A stretch of DNA of 64,000 nt from Paenibacillus farraposensis. GTDB taxonomy: Bacteria; Bacillota; Bacilli; Paenibacillales; Paenibacillaceae. Numbering within the stretch: the stretch's first letter is position 1; each line of letters opens with the position of its first letter. The stretch lies in NCBI RefSeq assembly GCF_020736845.1, contig NZ_JAFFQR010000043.1, positions 186,001 through 250,000 of the forward strand, given 5' to 3'. This document shows, one piece after another, positions 45,268 through 54,570 of the stretch. The translations under genes were made by a program, and so were the position numbers. Under the pieces are notes generated by a model. It did no database searches. It was not told the DNA's origin and saw only the letters and a list, made by a program, of their open reading frames with translations.

Positions 45268-46680
45268 ATGGGTAAGTTATGGGGCGGACGTTTTACAAAG
45301 CAAACGAACAAGCTGGTAGAGGAATACACGGCTTCGATCGGATTTGATAAAGCGCTGGCGGAGGAGGATATTCAAGGCAGTTTAGCCCATGTAGCCATGC
45401 TGGGCAAATGCGGCATTATCCCGCAGGCAGATGCCGACACCATTAAGGAAGGGCTGCACACGGTGCGGGAGCGCATCCGTCGCGGAGAGATTGAATTTTC
45501 CGTTTCGGACGAGGATATTCACATGAATATCGAAAAAAATCTGATCGAAGCCATTGGCCCGGTCGGTGGCAAGCTGCACACAGGCCGCAGCCGTAACGAT
45601 CAGGTAGCCACGGATATGCACTTGTATTTGCGTGGCCGTGTAGTGTCACTGGTAGGTATGCTGCAAGATGTGCAAGCCGCATTGATTGGACAGGCCAAAG
45701 ACAATCTGGATACGATTGTACCGGGATACACACATTTGCAGCGTGCGCAGCCGATTTTGTTTGCGCATCATTTGCTGGCCTATGTATCTATGCTGGAGCG
45801 CGACATTGACCGTCTGAAGGATAGCTACAAGCGTATCAATGTATTGCCGCTGGGCGCAGGCGCTTTGGCAGGAACGACCTTCCCGATAGACCGTTATTTT
45901 GTAGCCGAGCAGTTGGGTTTTGCTGGCGTATATGAAAATAGCCTGGATGCCGTCAGTGACCGGGATTTTATTGTAGAGTTCCTGGCCGGAGCCTCGCTGA
46001 TTATGACGCATTTGTCCCGTCTGAGCGAGGAACTGGTGCTGTGGAGCAGCACGGAGTTTGGCTTCGTGGAGCTGGATGATGCTTTTTGTACAGGCAGCAG
46101 CATTATGCCGCAGAAAAAGAACCCGGACGTACCAGAGCTGGTACGCGGCAAAACCGGACGTGTCTACGGGAATCTCGTTGGCTTGCTGACCGTATTGAAA
46201 TCCTTGCCGCTGGCATACAACAAGGATATGCAGGAGGACAAGGAAGGCATGTTTGATACCGTTGCTACACTGGAAGGAGCGCTGCAGTTGTTCGCACCGA
46301 TGATCGCCACGATGAAGGTGAACAAGGAACGCATGCGTCAGGCGGTCAATCAGGATTTCTCGAATGCAACGGATATTGCGGATTTCCTGGTTGGCAAAGG
46401 ACTTCCTTTCCGTCAAGCGCATGAGGTTATCGGCAAAACCGTGTTGTATTGTATCCAGCACGGCAAGTATTTGCTTGACCTGACACTGGAGGAATTCCAG
46501 CAGTTTTCCGATTTGTTCGATGACCGCATTTATGAGGTGCTTCAACCGGAGGCCGTAGTGAATGCACGGAATGTATATGGCGGAACGGCTACAGGGCAGG
46601 TACAGGCAGCCATTGGACGTAGTGAACAACTCCTGGCGAATACATCAGCTTGGCTTGAAGAGCATCAACGCAGGAACTAA
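45268..46680 (+). CDS. argH: Argininosuccinate lyase
   Basis: Final step, releasing arginine and fumarate. 470 residues of the fumarase/aspartase superfamily. The signature loop [12 protein letters not shown] lies near residues 278-289. The start at 45268 ([11 protein letters not shown]) has AGAGGAGA in front. It is 86 bases after argG. It ends the cluster, with a terminator ~80 bases downstream. Confidence 0.97.
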   Translation: MGKLWGGRFTKQTNKLVEEYTASIGFDKALAEEDIQGSLAHVAMLGKCGIIPQADADTIKEGLHTVRERIRRGEIEFSVSDEDIHMNIEKNLIEAIGPVGGKLHTGRSRNDQVATDMHLYLRGRVVSLVGMLQDVQAALIGQAKDNLDTIVPGYTHLQRAQPILFAHHLLAYVSMLERDIDRLKDSYKRINVLPLGAGALAGTTFPIDRYFVAEQLGFAGVYENSLDAVSDRDFIVEFLAGASLIMTHLSRLSEELVLWSSTEFGFVELDDAFCTGSSIMPQKKNPDVPELVRGKTGRVYGNLVGLLTVLKSLPLAYNKDMQEDKEGMFDTVATLEGALQLFAPMIATMKVNKERMRQAVNQDFSNATDIADFLVGKGLPFRQAHEVIGKTVLYCIQHGKYLLDLTLEEFQQFSDLFDDRIYEVLQPEAVVNARNVYGGTATGQVQAAIGRSEQLLANTSAWLEEHQRRN

Positions 46681-46758
46681 ATTAGCAAAAGAAAAAAATA
46701 TTTTTGCACGGTTGGTTGCAAGACCAGGTGTGGAATCTCATATTTAAGCTAAATAAAG

Positions 46759-46780
46759 GGCACCGTTCGCGGTGCCTTTT
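46759..46780 (+). terminator. Terminator of the arg cluster
   Basis: GGCACCG-TTCG-CGGTGCC, a perfect stem with a UUCG loop, then TTTT. Confidence 0.9.
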
Positions 46781-47120
46781 GTGATTTATAAAATATATTT
46801 TAACTAGTTCTAAAGACCCAGTTATACATATTTATGAAAATTTATATAAATAACATAATTGTATACCTATTTCTGCCATAAATATGGTAGAATAGCACTA
46901 AGTTTCGGATGGTAGGACTAACATGCTAGAGCGAATCCTTTTTTACATCACTGATATCCGTCTGGAAAGGGTGTTTTCCTGATAGGGAAAATTGCGTTAA
47001 TGTGTAAATGATTGGTATAAATGAGAAATATAGGGATTTTCTGGAGTGCGTAAGGACGTATCGCCTGCCGAAACAGTTAACATGCTCACGGGACAGGGGC
47101 GGGAAGATGCAGGAGGTATT
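46781..47120. other. Leader region of the glycan gene set
   Basis: 340 AT-rich bases. An extended -10-like TATGGTAGAAT lies near 46885-46895. A small hairpin TTTTCC-TGATA-GGGAAAA lies near 46975-46992. I looked for a c-di-GMP riboswitch (GEMM) because the downstream GT may respond to c-di-GMP, and found no convincing consensus. A frame open from GTG 47046 joins the next gene but lacks a good ribosome site. Confidence 0.45.
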
Positions 47121-47372
47121 ATGAGAAGTAAAAGAACGGCTCGACAGTTAAAGAGCGTATGGATCGGTTATCATGTTTCTGACGCCGAACAATTGGTATC
47201 CTCATTGAGTGAGGAACGGATACAAGCAGAGAAACTGCTTTGTGAGGAACGTGAGCTTTTTCACGCGTCGCTGGAACGGAAAAAGCAGCGGGATGCGGAA
47301 CTCAAGCAGCTGCTTGCGGACGCGCTTGCGGAAGAGCGGCGCTGGATTGAAAGGGCGGGAATCCATGGGTGA
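47121..47372 (+). CDS. Small coiled-coil protein coupled to the MshEN glycosyltransferase
   Basis: 83 residues from an ATG behind AGGAGGT. It is charged and helical (SLSEERIQAEKLLCEERELFHASLERKKQRDAELKQLLADAL), with no signal peptide or membrane segment. Its end overlaps the next gene by 8 bases, so the two are translationally coupled. No family is recognised. It may be a regulatory or scaffold partner of the next protein, whose N-terminus is also coiled-coil. Confidence 0.6.
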   Translation: MRSKRTARQLKSVWIGYHVSDAEQLVSSLSEERIQAEKLLCEERELFHASLERKKQRDAELKQLLADALAEERRWIERAGIHG

Positions 47373-49821
47373 CAAGCTTAGGTGGCAGATTGGCGGAGTT
47401 TCGATTCGCCAAACCAAGAAAAGAATAAAAGAAGAGCGCCAGCAGATCGCCGTACTGCAGCAGCAACTGGAGGCTCAGCGATCGGAGCAGGCCCCGGTGT
47501 TGTACAAGCTTGATTTCCATATTGAAGAGCTGGAGCAGCGGCTTCAGGATACAGAGCTTCGCATCCAGGCTATCAAAGATGCTGATGATTCAGCAGCAGT
47601 GGAGCAATTGCTGGATGAAGGCATGCAGGCTGAGCAGGCTCAGGAAGCGCAAGTTCAGTATGCTTCCGGGCGCCAGGAACAGGCAGCAGGCGCCGCTATG
47701 GGAGCAGACATCAGCGGGGCTGGCGCAGCAGGTGAAGCGATTGACGCTGGAGAGCAAAGCGGACGAAACGGCAAGGCCCGTCTGGGTGATCAATTAGTGG
47801 AAACCGGATTGATCACTCGGGATCAACTGACGGACGCGATCCGCAACCAGAAGCGTTATGGCGGCAGGCTGGGGGACATTCTCGTGGAGATGGGCTTCGT
47901 TACAGCCGAGCAGCTGCAGCAGCAAATTAGCGGGGATGAGTCCAAGGAGCGGCTGGGCGATATGCTGGTTCGTTCCGGCTATATTTCGCCAGAGCAACTG
48001 GAGCGCGCACTGGAGTTTCAGGCGAAGAGCGGCGGGCTGCTCGGTGACATTTTATTATCATTGCAAATGCTGGAGCCTGCGGATTTGTACCGCGCGATTG
48101 CCACACAGAACCGAATCGGACGCATCGGTGAGGAATTGGCCCTGGATGCGGCCTACAAGTTGCCCGAGCAGGTGGCGATGGACTACGGTGTAGTTGTCAT
48201 TCACCAATATATGAATCGTTATATTGTGGCGGTCAGTGACCCGCTGCCGGAAGAGCGCTGCCAGAGGCTGGAGGAAATCCTCGGTATGCCGGTAGAGCAG
48301 GTACTGGCGACCAAAGAAGAGATGGAGCAGCTCTGGGGCAAAATTTACGGTGAAGAAATGATGCAGGAGAGCACAACCGGCCTGCTGGAAAAAGAGCCGC
48401 ACAATTCGGCACGTACAACCTTTACAAAGGGACAGCTGTGGGTGTTCGCGGCGATGGGCGCAATTACATTGCTCGGCCTCTTCTGGAACTGTTGGAAAAC
48501 GGTGCTGATCATCAATATGATGATCCAGCTATTTTATTTCGCTATGACTCTTTTCAAATTCGGGATTATCTATCTCGGTTCCCGGCGTGCGGCGCAGCTT
48601 CGCTTTACAAAGGAAGAGGTCGACGCCATGGATGAGAAAAAGCTGCCAATCTATACGATTCTCGTACCGATGTATAAGGAGGCCGAAGTGCTTCCGATGC
48701 TGTTGCGCAATTTGGAGCAGCTGGATTATCCGAAGTCAAAGCTCGATGTGCGGCTACTAATCGAAGAGGATGATATTGAAACGATTGAGTTGCTTCGCGA
48801 AATGAAGTTGCCCGCCTATTACACGACATTGATCGTCCCTGACGGCCTGCCCAAAACCAAGCCGAAGGCATGTAACTACGGACTTATACGGTCGCGCGGC
48901 GATTTTGTCGTCATTTACGATGCCGAGGACCGTCCCGACGCCGATCAGCTTAAAAAGGTCATTGCGGCCTTCAATTCACTCCCCGAGAACTATGCGTGTA
49001 TTCAAGCAAAGCTCAATTATTTTAATAGTACGCAAAATCTGCTCACACGCTGGTTTACTCAAGAATACAGCATGTGGTTCGAGTTGCTGTTGCCGGGTAT
49101 TATGCAGCTAGACACCCCAATTCCGCTCGGCGGCACGTCCAACCATTTCCGGGTATCTGTATTAAAAGATATCAACGCATGGGACCCCTACAATGTTACC
49201 GAGGATGCCGATTTGGGCATACGTCTGTACAAAGGCGGCTATAAAACTGCCATTGTCGACTCTCGTACATGGGAGGAGGCCAACAGCCGCGTCGGCAACT
49301 GGATTCGCCAGCGGTCACGCTGGATCAAGGGATATATGCAGACATGGCTGGTTCACATGCGTAATCCGGTGAAATTGGTGCGCGAAGTGGGCTGGAAAGG
49401 ATTTTTAGGCTTTCAGGTAATGATTCTGGCCACTCCAATGCTGCCATTGCTGAACCCGATTTTCTGGGGCATGCTTATTTTATGGTTTGGCTGGGAAATG
49501 TCCTTTATTCCCAAGCTGTTTCCGGGTTTTGTGTATTACCTGGCCAGTGCGGAATTCTATATTGGTAACTTTTTGTTCGTATTCAGTAATGTGGCGGGAA
49601 TGTATTGGGTTATCGGGGAGCTGGAAGAGCGCGGTGAACGAACATTTTCGTATGCGATGGTCAAATACGGACTACTCTCGCCGCTATATTGGGTACTTAT
49701 GAGTATAGCAGCGGTCAAAGCAGCCTGGCAGCTTATTACCAAGCCGTTCTATTGGGAGAAGACGACCCATGGTTTGACCGATATGCACGATTTGGATGAT
49801 ACCCCGGCTCAATCTTCCTGA
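47365..49821 (+). CDS. Membrane family 2 glycosyltransferase with tandem MshEN-type N-terminal domains
   Basis: 818 residues from the ATG at 47365. Residues ~10-80 are coiled-coil. Residues ~139-250 hold two MshEN-like modules: RLGDQLVETGLITRDQL with RLGDILVEMGFVTAEQL, then RLGDMLVRSGYISPEQL with LLGDILLSLQMLEPADL. A GSPII_E-like remainder follows to ~345. Two membrane segments lie around 356-410. The GT2 catalytic domain (~420-680) has the DAEDRPD metal site, EDADLG, and the processive-type RQRSRWIKGY. Further membrane segments close the protein. It should build or extend a surface polysaccharide. Control by c-di-GMP through MshEN is inferred. Confidence 0.85.
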   Translation: MGDKLRWQIGGVSIRQTKKRIKEERQQIAVLQQQLEAQRSEQAPVLYKLDFHIEELEQRLQDTELRIQAIKDADDSAAVEQLLDEGMQAEQAQEAQVQYASGRQEQAAGAAMGADISGAGAAGEAIDAGEQSGRNGKARLGDQLVETGLITRDQLTDAIRNQKRYGGRLGDILVEMGFVTAEQLQQQISGDESKERLGDMLVRSGYISPEQLERALEFQAKSGGLLGDILLSLQMLEPADLYRAIATQNRIGRIGEELALDAAYKLPEQVAMDYGVVVIHQYMNRYIVAVSDPLPEERCQRLEEILGMPVEQVLATKEEMEQLWGKIYGEEMMQESTTGLLEKEPHNSARTTFTKGQLWVFAAMGAITLLGLFWNCWKTVLIINMMIQLFYFAMTLFKFGIIYLGSRRAAQLRFTKEEVDAMDEKKLPIYTILVPMYKEAEVLPMLLRNLEQLDYPKSKLDVRLLIEEDDIETIELLREMKLPAYYTTLIVPDGLPKTKPKACNYGLIRSRGDFVVIYDAEDRPDADQLKKVIAAFNSLPENYACIQAKLNYFNSTQNLLTRWFTQEYSMWFELLLPGIMQLDTPIPLGGTSNHFRVSVLKDINAWDPYNVTEDADLGIRLYKGGYKTAIVDSRTWEEANSRVGNWIRQRSRWIKGYMQTWLVHMRNPVKLVREVGWKGFLGFQVMILATPMLPLLNPIFWGMLILWFGWEMSFIPKLFPGFVYYLASAEFYIGNFLFVFSNVAGMYWVIGELEERGERTFSYAMVKYGLLSPLYWVLMSIAAVKAAWQLITKPFYWEKTTHGLTDMHDLDDTPAQSS

Positions 49822-49844
49822 ATATGAAGAAAGAAGGAGCAAGA

Positions 49845-50852
49845 ATGGAGACAAAAATACCTTTTTTATCCGTCATCATTCCCATGTATAATGAAAGCTC
49901 ACATTTGGAGCGTTCACTTACGGTAATTGATGGAGTACTGTCTGTTGTTACTCCGCGCTATGAGCTGATCGTCGTAGATGATGGCTCCAAAGACGAGACG
50001 TGGCTCAAGTTATCCGAGTTGTCCCGTCGTATGCCCTCTTTGCTCGCGCTGCGGCTGAGCCGGAACTTTGGCAAGGAACTGGCGCTGTGCGCAGGTCTGG
50101 AAAACGCCGCGGGCGATGCGATTATCGTCATGGACGGCGATTTGCAGCATCCTCCTGAAATGATTGGAGAGATGGTGCGTTTATGGCAGGATGAAGGTTA
50201 CGATTTGGTTGAATGTGTAAAAGAATTTCGGGGAGAAGAGTCGCTGGGCAAAAAGCTCGGAGCCTCATTGTTCTACGCGACGCTGAACCGTTTAACGGGC
50301 TTTAATCTGAAGGATGCCTCAGATTATAAGCTGTTGGATCGTCAGGTCGTGGATGCCTGGATGGCCATGCCGGAGCGTATGCCGTTTTTCCGCGGAATGA
50401 CGGCCTGGCTTGGCTTCCGCAAAGCCCAGATTTCGTTTCGGGTGGCTCCGCGGGAGGAAGGCCCAAGCCGCTGGAGTCCGTTCGGATTATTCCGGTTGGC
50501 AGCCGAAGCCATTGTCTCGTTCTCAACCGTTCCGCTGCGGGTAGTAAGCCTGATGGGAATCATTTTTATGCTGATTTCCGTCGTCTTGGGGATTCAAACC
50601 TTGATGCGCAAATTAATGGGTGATGCTGTAACCGGATTTACCACTGTCATATTGCTGCTCTTGATCATTGGCAGTGTCCTCATGCTGTCCATTGGAGTGG
50701 TAGGAGAATATATTGCCGCCATATATCATGAAGTCAAAGCCCGGCCCCGTTATCTGATTTCAGAAAAACGGGCAAATGCTGACCGAATGTGGGTGGGTAG
50801 GGAGTTTAATCAACATGATCAGACGTTCATATCTAAAGTATCCAATCATTAA
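49845..50852 (+). CDS. GtrB/DPM1-like polyprenyl-phosphate glycosyltransferase
   Basis: 335 residues; I chose the ATG at 49845, which has AGAAGGAG in front. The GT2 domain shows FLSVIIPMYNESSHL, LIVVDDGSKDETW and the metal site VMDGDLQHPPEMI. Two C-terminal membrane segments (residues ~235-300) are typical of GtrB/Ppm enzymes that load a sugar onto undecaprenyl phosphate. Overlaps the next gene, a GtrA-like protein, by 38 bases; this pairing is diagnostic. Confidence 0.92.
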   Translation: METKIPFLSVIIPMYNESSHLERSLTVIDGVLSVVTPRYELIVVDDGSKDETWLKLSELSRRMPSLLALRLSRNFGKELALCAGLENAAGDAIIVMDGDLQHPPEMIGEMVRLWQDEGYDLVECVKEFRGEESLGKKLGASLFYATLNRLTGFNLKDASDYKLLDRQVVDAWMAMPERMPFFRGMTAWLGFRKAQISFRVAPREEGPSRWSPFGLFRLAAEAIVSFSTVPLRVVSLMGIIFMLISVVLGIQTLMRKLMGDAVTGFTTVILLLLIIGSVLMLSIGVVGEYIAAIYHEVKARPRYLISEKRANADRMWVGREFNQHDQTFISKVSNH

Positions 50853-51234
50853 ATACGGTATTGTGGGGGTGCTGGGTACAGGTATCCACGTCAGTGTGCT
50901 TGTGCTGCTGGTGGAACTGTTCAAAGTGCCTGCGGTAACAGCGACTACAATCGGATTTGTGGTGACCCTGCTCGTTTCGTACATGCTGAATCGGAACTGG
51001 ACGTTCGAGTCAACAGGCGAGGGGAGCCGCACACAGTTTCTGAAGTATGCGTTGGTCTGCTCCTGTGGTCTGCTGCTGAATGCAGCTCTCATGTATGTAA
51101 CCATTCACTGGATCGGCTGGTCGTACTTGATCGGTGAAGTGCTAACGACCATCATTGTGCCCATTCATAATTACCTCTGGAACCGATACTGGATTTTTTC
51201 TGTTCCGCAACAGCGTCAGAGAGAGAATTCATGA
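50815..51234 (+). CDS. GtrA-family membrane protein (putative lipid-sugar flippase)
   Basis: 139 residues with four membrane segments (IIKYGIVGVLGTGIHVSVLVLLVELF and following). YMLNRNWTFES and a C-terminal NYLWNRYWIF are GtrA-family marks. I chose the ATG at 50815, nine bases after TAGGGAG; the longer frame from TTG 50776 lies inside the gtrB-like gene. It likely moves the polyprenyl-phosphate sugar across the membrane for the next enzyme. Confidence 0.88.
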   Translation: MIRRSYLKYPIIKYGIVGVLGTGIHVSVLVLLVELFKVPAVTATTIGFVVTLLVSYMLNRNWTFESTGEGSRTQFLKYALVCSCGLLLNAALMYVTIHWIGWSYLIGEVLTTIIVPIHNYLWNRYWIFSVPQQRQRENS

Positions 51235-51375
51235 TTTTAAAAAAAACAAAGTGGAGCACAAAGAACCGCAATAATTGATGTTCATGTATGATAGCGGATC
51301 GAATCATGCGGCTATAGGATGAAGGATAAGGCTATAGCTGTAATACTGTAACAAGTTTGAGGAGGAACGAGAGGA

Positions 51376-53010
51376 ATGTCCTTTCGCAAATGGTCTGCAA
51401 GCAGATGGATAGCTATAGGTCTGTTTGTATTAATACTTGCGATAGAACTGTCCGCAGGCATATATTTCAGCTATGTTCTGGGATACATGCATACGGACGC
51501 GCTCAGTCGCGTAGCTAACGCATTTTATGTATTGTACAGCCATGATCCACATCTGGGAGCAATCGGGTTTATCTGGAATCCGCTGCCCAGTCTGCTGGAA
51601 ATGGTGATTCTCGTGTTGTATCCGGTTTTTCCGGCATTAGCATCTTATGGATTGGCTGCGGTTATCCTTAGTGCTACCTTTGCCGCTTTGACTGCCATGC
51701 TGCTGTATCAGGCTGGTGTCAGAACAGGGCTTGGCTCAGGAATGAGCTTGCTGCTGGCTTTGCTGTATGCGCTAAATCCATTTGTCTTACTGTTTGGTGC
51801 CAACGGGCTGAGCGATTCGCTGTACATATATTTTATTATGATGACGGTGATTGAATTTGCATTGTGGCTCAAAAACCGAATGACGGCGAGCCTGATTGTA
51901 TCCGGATTGGCGCTTGCCATGGCGTTTTGGACCCGCTATGAGGCCGTTCCTCTAGGTGTGGCGATGGCATGTGGCGTCGTCATAGCGGTTCTGTTTTTGC
52001 ATCGGCATCTGGAAAGGCGCGAGCAGCCTTTGCGGGAAAAGCTGCACAAAGTTGAGGCGACCTGGCTCCTGCTCCTGCTCCCTGTAGTTTTTTCCGGACT
52101 GCTGTGGATTTTCTTCAACTATCTGATTATGGGAAATGCTTTTTATTTCCTCAATTCAGAGTATTCGAACACAGCGCAATCGTCAGAACTGCTGAATGAT
52201 AAAAAATTCGTGGAGATGTTCTCCAATCCGCTGGTAGCTCTGAAGTTTATTGCTTCCAAAACGATTTGGTATTCCATCCCGCTATTTGCTATTTTGCTCA
52301 TTCGCTTACTGAGCGGACGCTTGTTCCGATGGGGTACCCTGATTATTCTGCTGTTGTTCCTGTCCGTACCGGGTCTGCAATTTTTGCTTATGATGAAGCA
52401 ATCCTCGTATGGCTGGTTCCGCTATTTTATGTATGTGTTCCCCATTACCGTGGCCTGGCTGCCGTATGAGATGAGCCAGCTTCAGGGAAGATGGCGGAGA
52501 GCGGCCTTGGCTCTGGTATCCGTCAGCCTGCTGCTTACCGCCGGACTTCTCACTTATGCGTTGACTCGTCCGGATATTGCGCCGGATGAGAATAGCTTTC
52601 TGACACGAACAGGGAATGTGAACTATGTGAGGCAGGTATCAGACCGAAAGATTGCCGTCTGGCTGGATGAGCATCTGCCGAAGTCGACGATCATGACTGA
52701 CTCGGCCTCGGCTTACACCATGATCGTGTATAGTCAGTATCCCAAGCGCTTCCTGATTACAAGCGATTATGTGTTCAATAAAGCATTAAGCTATCCGCAG
52801 GATAGCCATGTGGATTATATCCTTGTACCCAAAATCATGCCAGGCATGCCACTGAGTAAAATCAATATGGTATATCCGAATTTGTATGAAAAAGGTGCAC
52901 CGTGGGTTCAGCTTGAGCGTGAATTTAACGGCGAGTGGCGCCTCTACAAAGTGCTGCCCAAGTCACAGACGCAGGTATCTTCATCAACGGAGACACCGGC
53001 AGCACCATGA
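51376..53010 (+). CDS. Multi-pass GT-C-type membrane glycosyltransferase
   Basis: 544 residues, about 10-12 membrane segments. The first extracytoplasmic loop carries YMHTDALSRVANAFYVL; the acidic Asp there suits a GT-C catalytic site (GT39/GT83 type). A soluble C-terminal part (~410-530) faces outside. Such enzymes use polyprenyl-phosphate sugars, here presumably supplied by the two preceding genes, to decorate a surface polymer. Acceptor unknown. A hairpin GCTATAG/CTATAGC lies in the leader near 51311-51338. AGGAGGA ribosome site. Confidence 0.8.
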   Translation: MSFRKWSASRWIAIGLFVLILAIELSAGIYFSYVLGYMHTDALSRVANAFYVLYSHDPHLGAIGFIWNPLPSLLEMVILVLYPVFPALASYGLAAVILSATFAALTAMLLYQAGVRTGLGSGMSLLLALLYALNPFVLLFGANGLSDSLYIYFIMMTVIEFALWLKNRMTASLIVSGLALAMAFWTRYEAVPLGVAMACGVVIAVLFLHRHLERREQPLREKLHKVEATWLLLLLPVVFSGLLWIFFNYLIMGNAFYFLNSEYSNTAQSSELLNDKKFVEMFSNPLVALKFIASKTIWYSIPLFAILLIRLLSGRLFRWGTLIILLLFLSVPGLQFLLMMKQSSYGWFRYFMYVFPITVAWLPYEMSQLQGRWRRAALALVSVSLLLTAGLLTYALTRPDIAPDENSFLTRTGNVNYVRQVSDRKIAVWLDEHLPKSTIMTDSASAYTMIVYSQYPKRFLITSDYVFNKALSYPQDSHVDYILVPKIMPGMPLSKINMVYPNLYEKGAPWVQLEREFNGEWRLYKVLPKSQTQVSSSTETPAAP

Positions 53011-53072
53011 TGAGTGATGTGCAGTAGAGGGCGAGCAGCATTTGGTTTGCGTACCGCCGGACCCTAAAGAAA

Positions 53073-53125
53073 TCCCGCAGCTTTTCCCATTGCATTGCGA
53101 TAAGAGAAGGCTGCGGGAATTTTTT
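53073..53125 (+). terminator. Terminator of the surface-glycan gene set
   Basis: TCCCGCAGC and GCTGCGGGA enclose a partly paired loop and run into six T. The 280 bases that follow, up to the SLH gene, contain no further gene. Confidence 0.88.
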
Positions 53126-53409
53126 AGTTAGCGGCCTTGGACCGGTAGCCAGGTCAAGAACTTCCGAATAAAGCTGACATTGAATAAGAGCCATAAGAGA
53201 ACCTCTTTTCCCAGAGCGTGATCACATCCTGTCATTATATACATATTCAGGCAACTATCTAGGCGTTAGGTCCTAAGTTTCATTTATCCCGGATTAGGTG
53301 AGTTGTGGTTATATGGGACGATTTTTTTATTTTGGGAGTTATTTGGGTTTGATTTCTGGTAAAGTGTTTACAAAAGAATGATGAAGCCAATCAAAAGGAG
53401 GAATTAATT

Positions 53410-54492
53410 ATGGGGAAGAAGTTCAGAAACACTGTTACAGGTGTATTGAGTACTGGACTTATTTTAAGCGCATTCAGCGCAGCGGCAGCAGCGCCTCAAA
53501 CAACAAGCGGCCATTGGGCAGGGGATCAGATACAACGCTGGTCGGCTACAGGACATTTGGCTAGTGCAGCGAAACCGGATGCAGCGATTACGCGTGCGGA
53601 ATTTATTGTTCTTCTGAACCGCAGCCTGGGTACATTTACGGTGGACACTCCGGCTGTGACAGACGTAACATACGCAGACAGTGTGAAAGTGAACAGCAAC
53701 GGAAGCAGAACGTTCACAGATGTGCCTGCGTCGCACTGGGCCTACAATGAACTGACGAGTGCCGTGAATGCAGGTTACATAAGCGGCTATGCCGATAACA
53801 AGCTCAAACCAAATGGAAAAGTGACGCGCCAGGAAGCCGCGGCTATCGTGGGCAAAGCCATTGGATTGACTGCGGGTAATGCAGCAGATGTTACTAAATT
53901 CATCGACTCCGCCAAAATCGGATCCTGGGCGAAGAAAAGTGTAGCGGCAGCTGCGGAACAAAAAATCATTAACGGCTATCCTGATGGCAAATTCCGGCCT
54001 CTGAAGCCGCTGACTCGTGCAGAAGCGATCGCCATTTTGGATGCGGCATCCGGATACAACCTGAGCTCTGTGGATAATCTGACAACGACTCCTGGTGGAA
54101 CGGTAACAGGCTCCACATATAGTAACGTTACCGATTCCACTTATGGTAACACGTCCGCTGCGTCTGGTATTAAGGCAGAGGATAGCAGGATCAGCACCAA
54201 CACAGAAAGCACCACTGCAAATTCAGATGCTGCAAAGACAAATACATTGAAAGTCAATGATGTGTATGACGGGGAAGGCACAATTACAGGAATAGCAACA
54301 ACAGGCTCCAAAGTAACTGCCTATTCCAACGATCTGCCCATCGGTAGTGCGGTAGCCAAGGACGATGGTACGTTTAGTATCAGCGTGCTTGCTCAAAAAG
54401 CAACGGTTAAGCTGGTGATCAAAGCAGAAGATAGAGACGGTAGCGAAAGCGACCCTGTAGAAATATCTGTTTTGGGTAAACGCAGCAAGTAA
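53410..54492 (+). CDS. Secreted SLH-domain protein with C-terminal Ig-like domain
   Basis: 360 residues. A signal peptide covers ~1-28 (ILSAFSAAAAAP). Three SLH repeats follow: GHWAGDQIQRW to ~residue 75, FTDVPASHWAYNEL to ~150, and WAKKSVAAAAEQKIINGYPDGKFRPLKPLTRAEA to ~215. SLH domains bind pyruvylated wall polysaccharide. A Ser/Thr/Asn-rich linker (~215-275) leads to a bacterial Ig-like domain of ~80 residues. The first SLH repeat is less regular. Strong AAAGGAGGA ribosome site. Confidence 0.9.
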   Translation: MGKKFRNTVTGVLSTGLILSAFSAAAAAPQTTSGHWAGDQIQRWSATGHLASAAKPDAAITRAEFIVLLNRSLGTFTVDTPAVTDVTYADSVKVNSNGSRTFTDVPASHWAYNELTSAVNAGYISGYADNKLKPNGKVTRQEAAAIVGKAIGLTAGNAADVTKFIDSAKIGSWAKKSVAAAAEQKIINGYPDGKFRPLKPLTRAEAIAILDAASGYNLSSVDNLTTTPGGTVTGSTYSNVTDSTYGNTSAASGIKAEDSRISTNTESTTANSDAAKTNTLKVNDVYDGEGTITGIATTGSKVTAYSNDLPIGSAVAKDDGTFSISVLAQKATVKLVIKAEDRDGSESDPVEISVLGKRSK

Positions 54493-54511
54493 GCTATCAT
54501 CAAAATCTCAA

Positions 54512-54564
54512 AATCCTCCTTTAACGCTGTCTGGTCCGATCCAGACAGCAGTTAAAGGGGGATT
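54512..54564. terminator. Bidirectional terminator between the SLH and VanW genes
   Basis: AATCC-TCCTTTAAC with inner CTGTCTGG pairs with CCAGACAG and GTTAAAGGGGGATT around a six-base loop, one of the longest stems in the window. T-rich stretches lie on both outer sides, fitting two convergent genes. Confidence 0.88.
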
Positions 54565-54570
54565 TGTCTT

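Noticed and set aside
44207..45268. 353-codon minus-strand frame opposite argG
   Set aside because: It mirrors the argG reading frame, has no ribosome site and no family resemblance; argG is unmistakable.
45646..46629. 327-codon minus-strand frame opposite argH
   Set aside because: Shadow of argH, for the same reasons.
46900..47120. c-di-GMP riboswitch before the MshEN glycosyltransferase set
   Set aside because: I looked for the GEMM consensus because of the MshEN domains, but the pairing pattern and conserved bases are absent.
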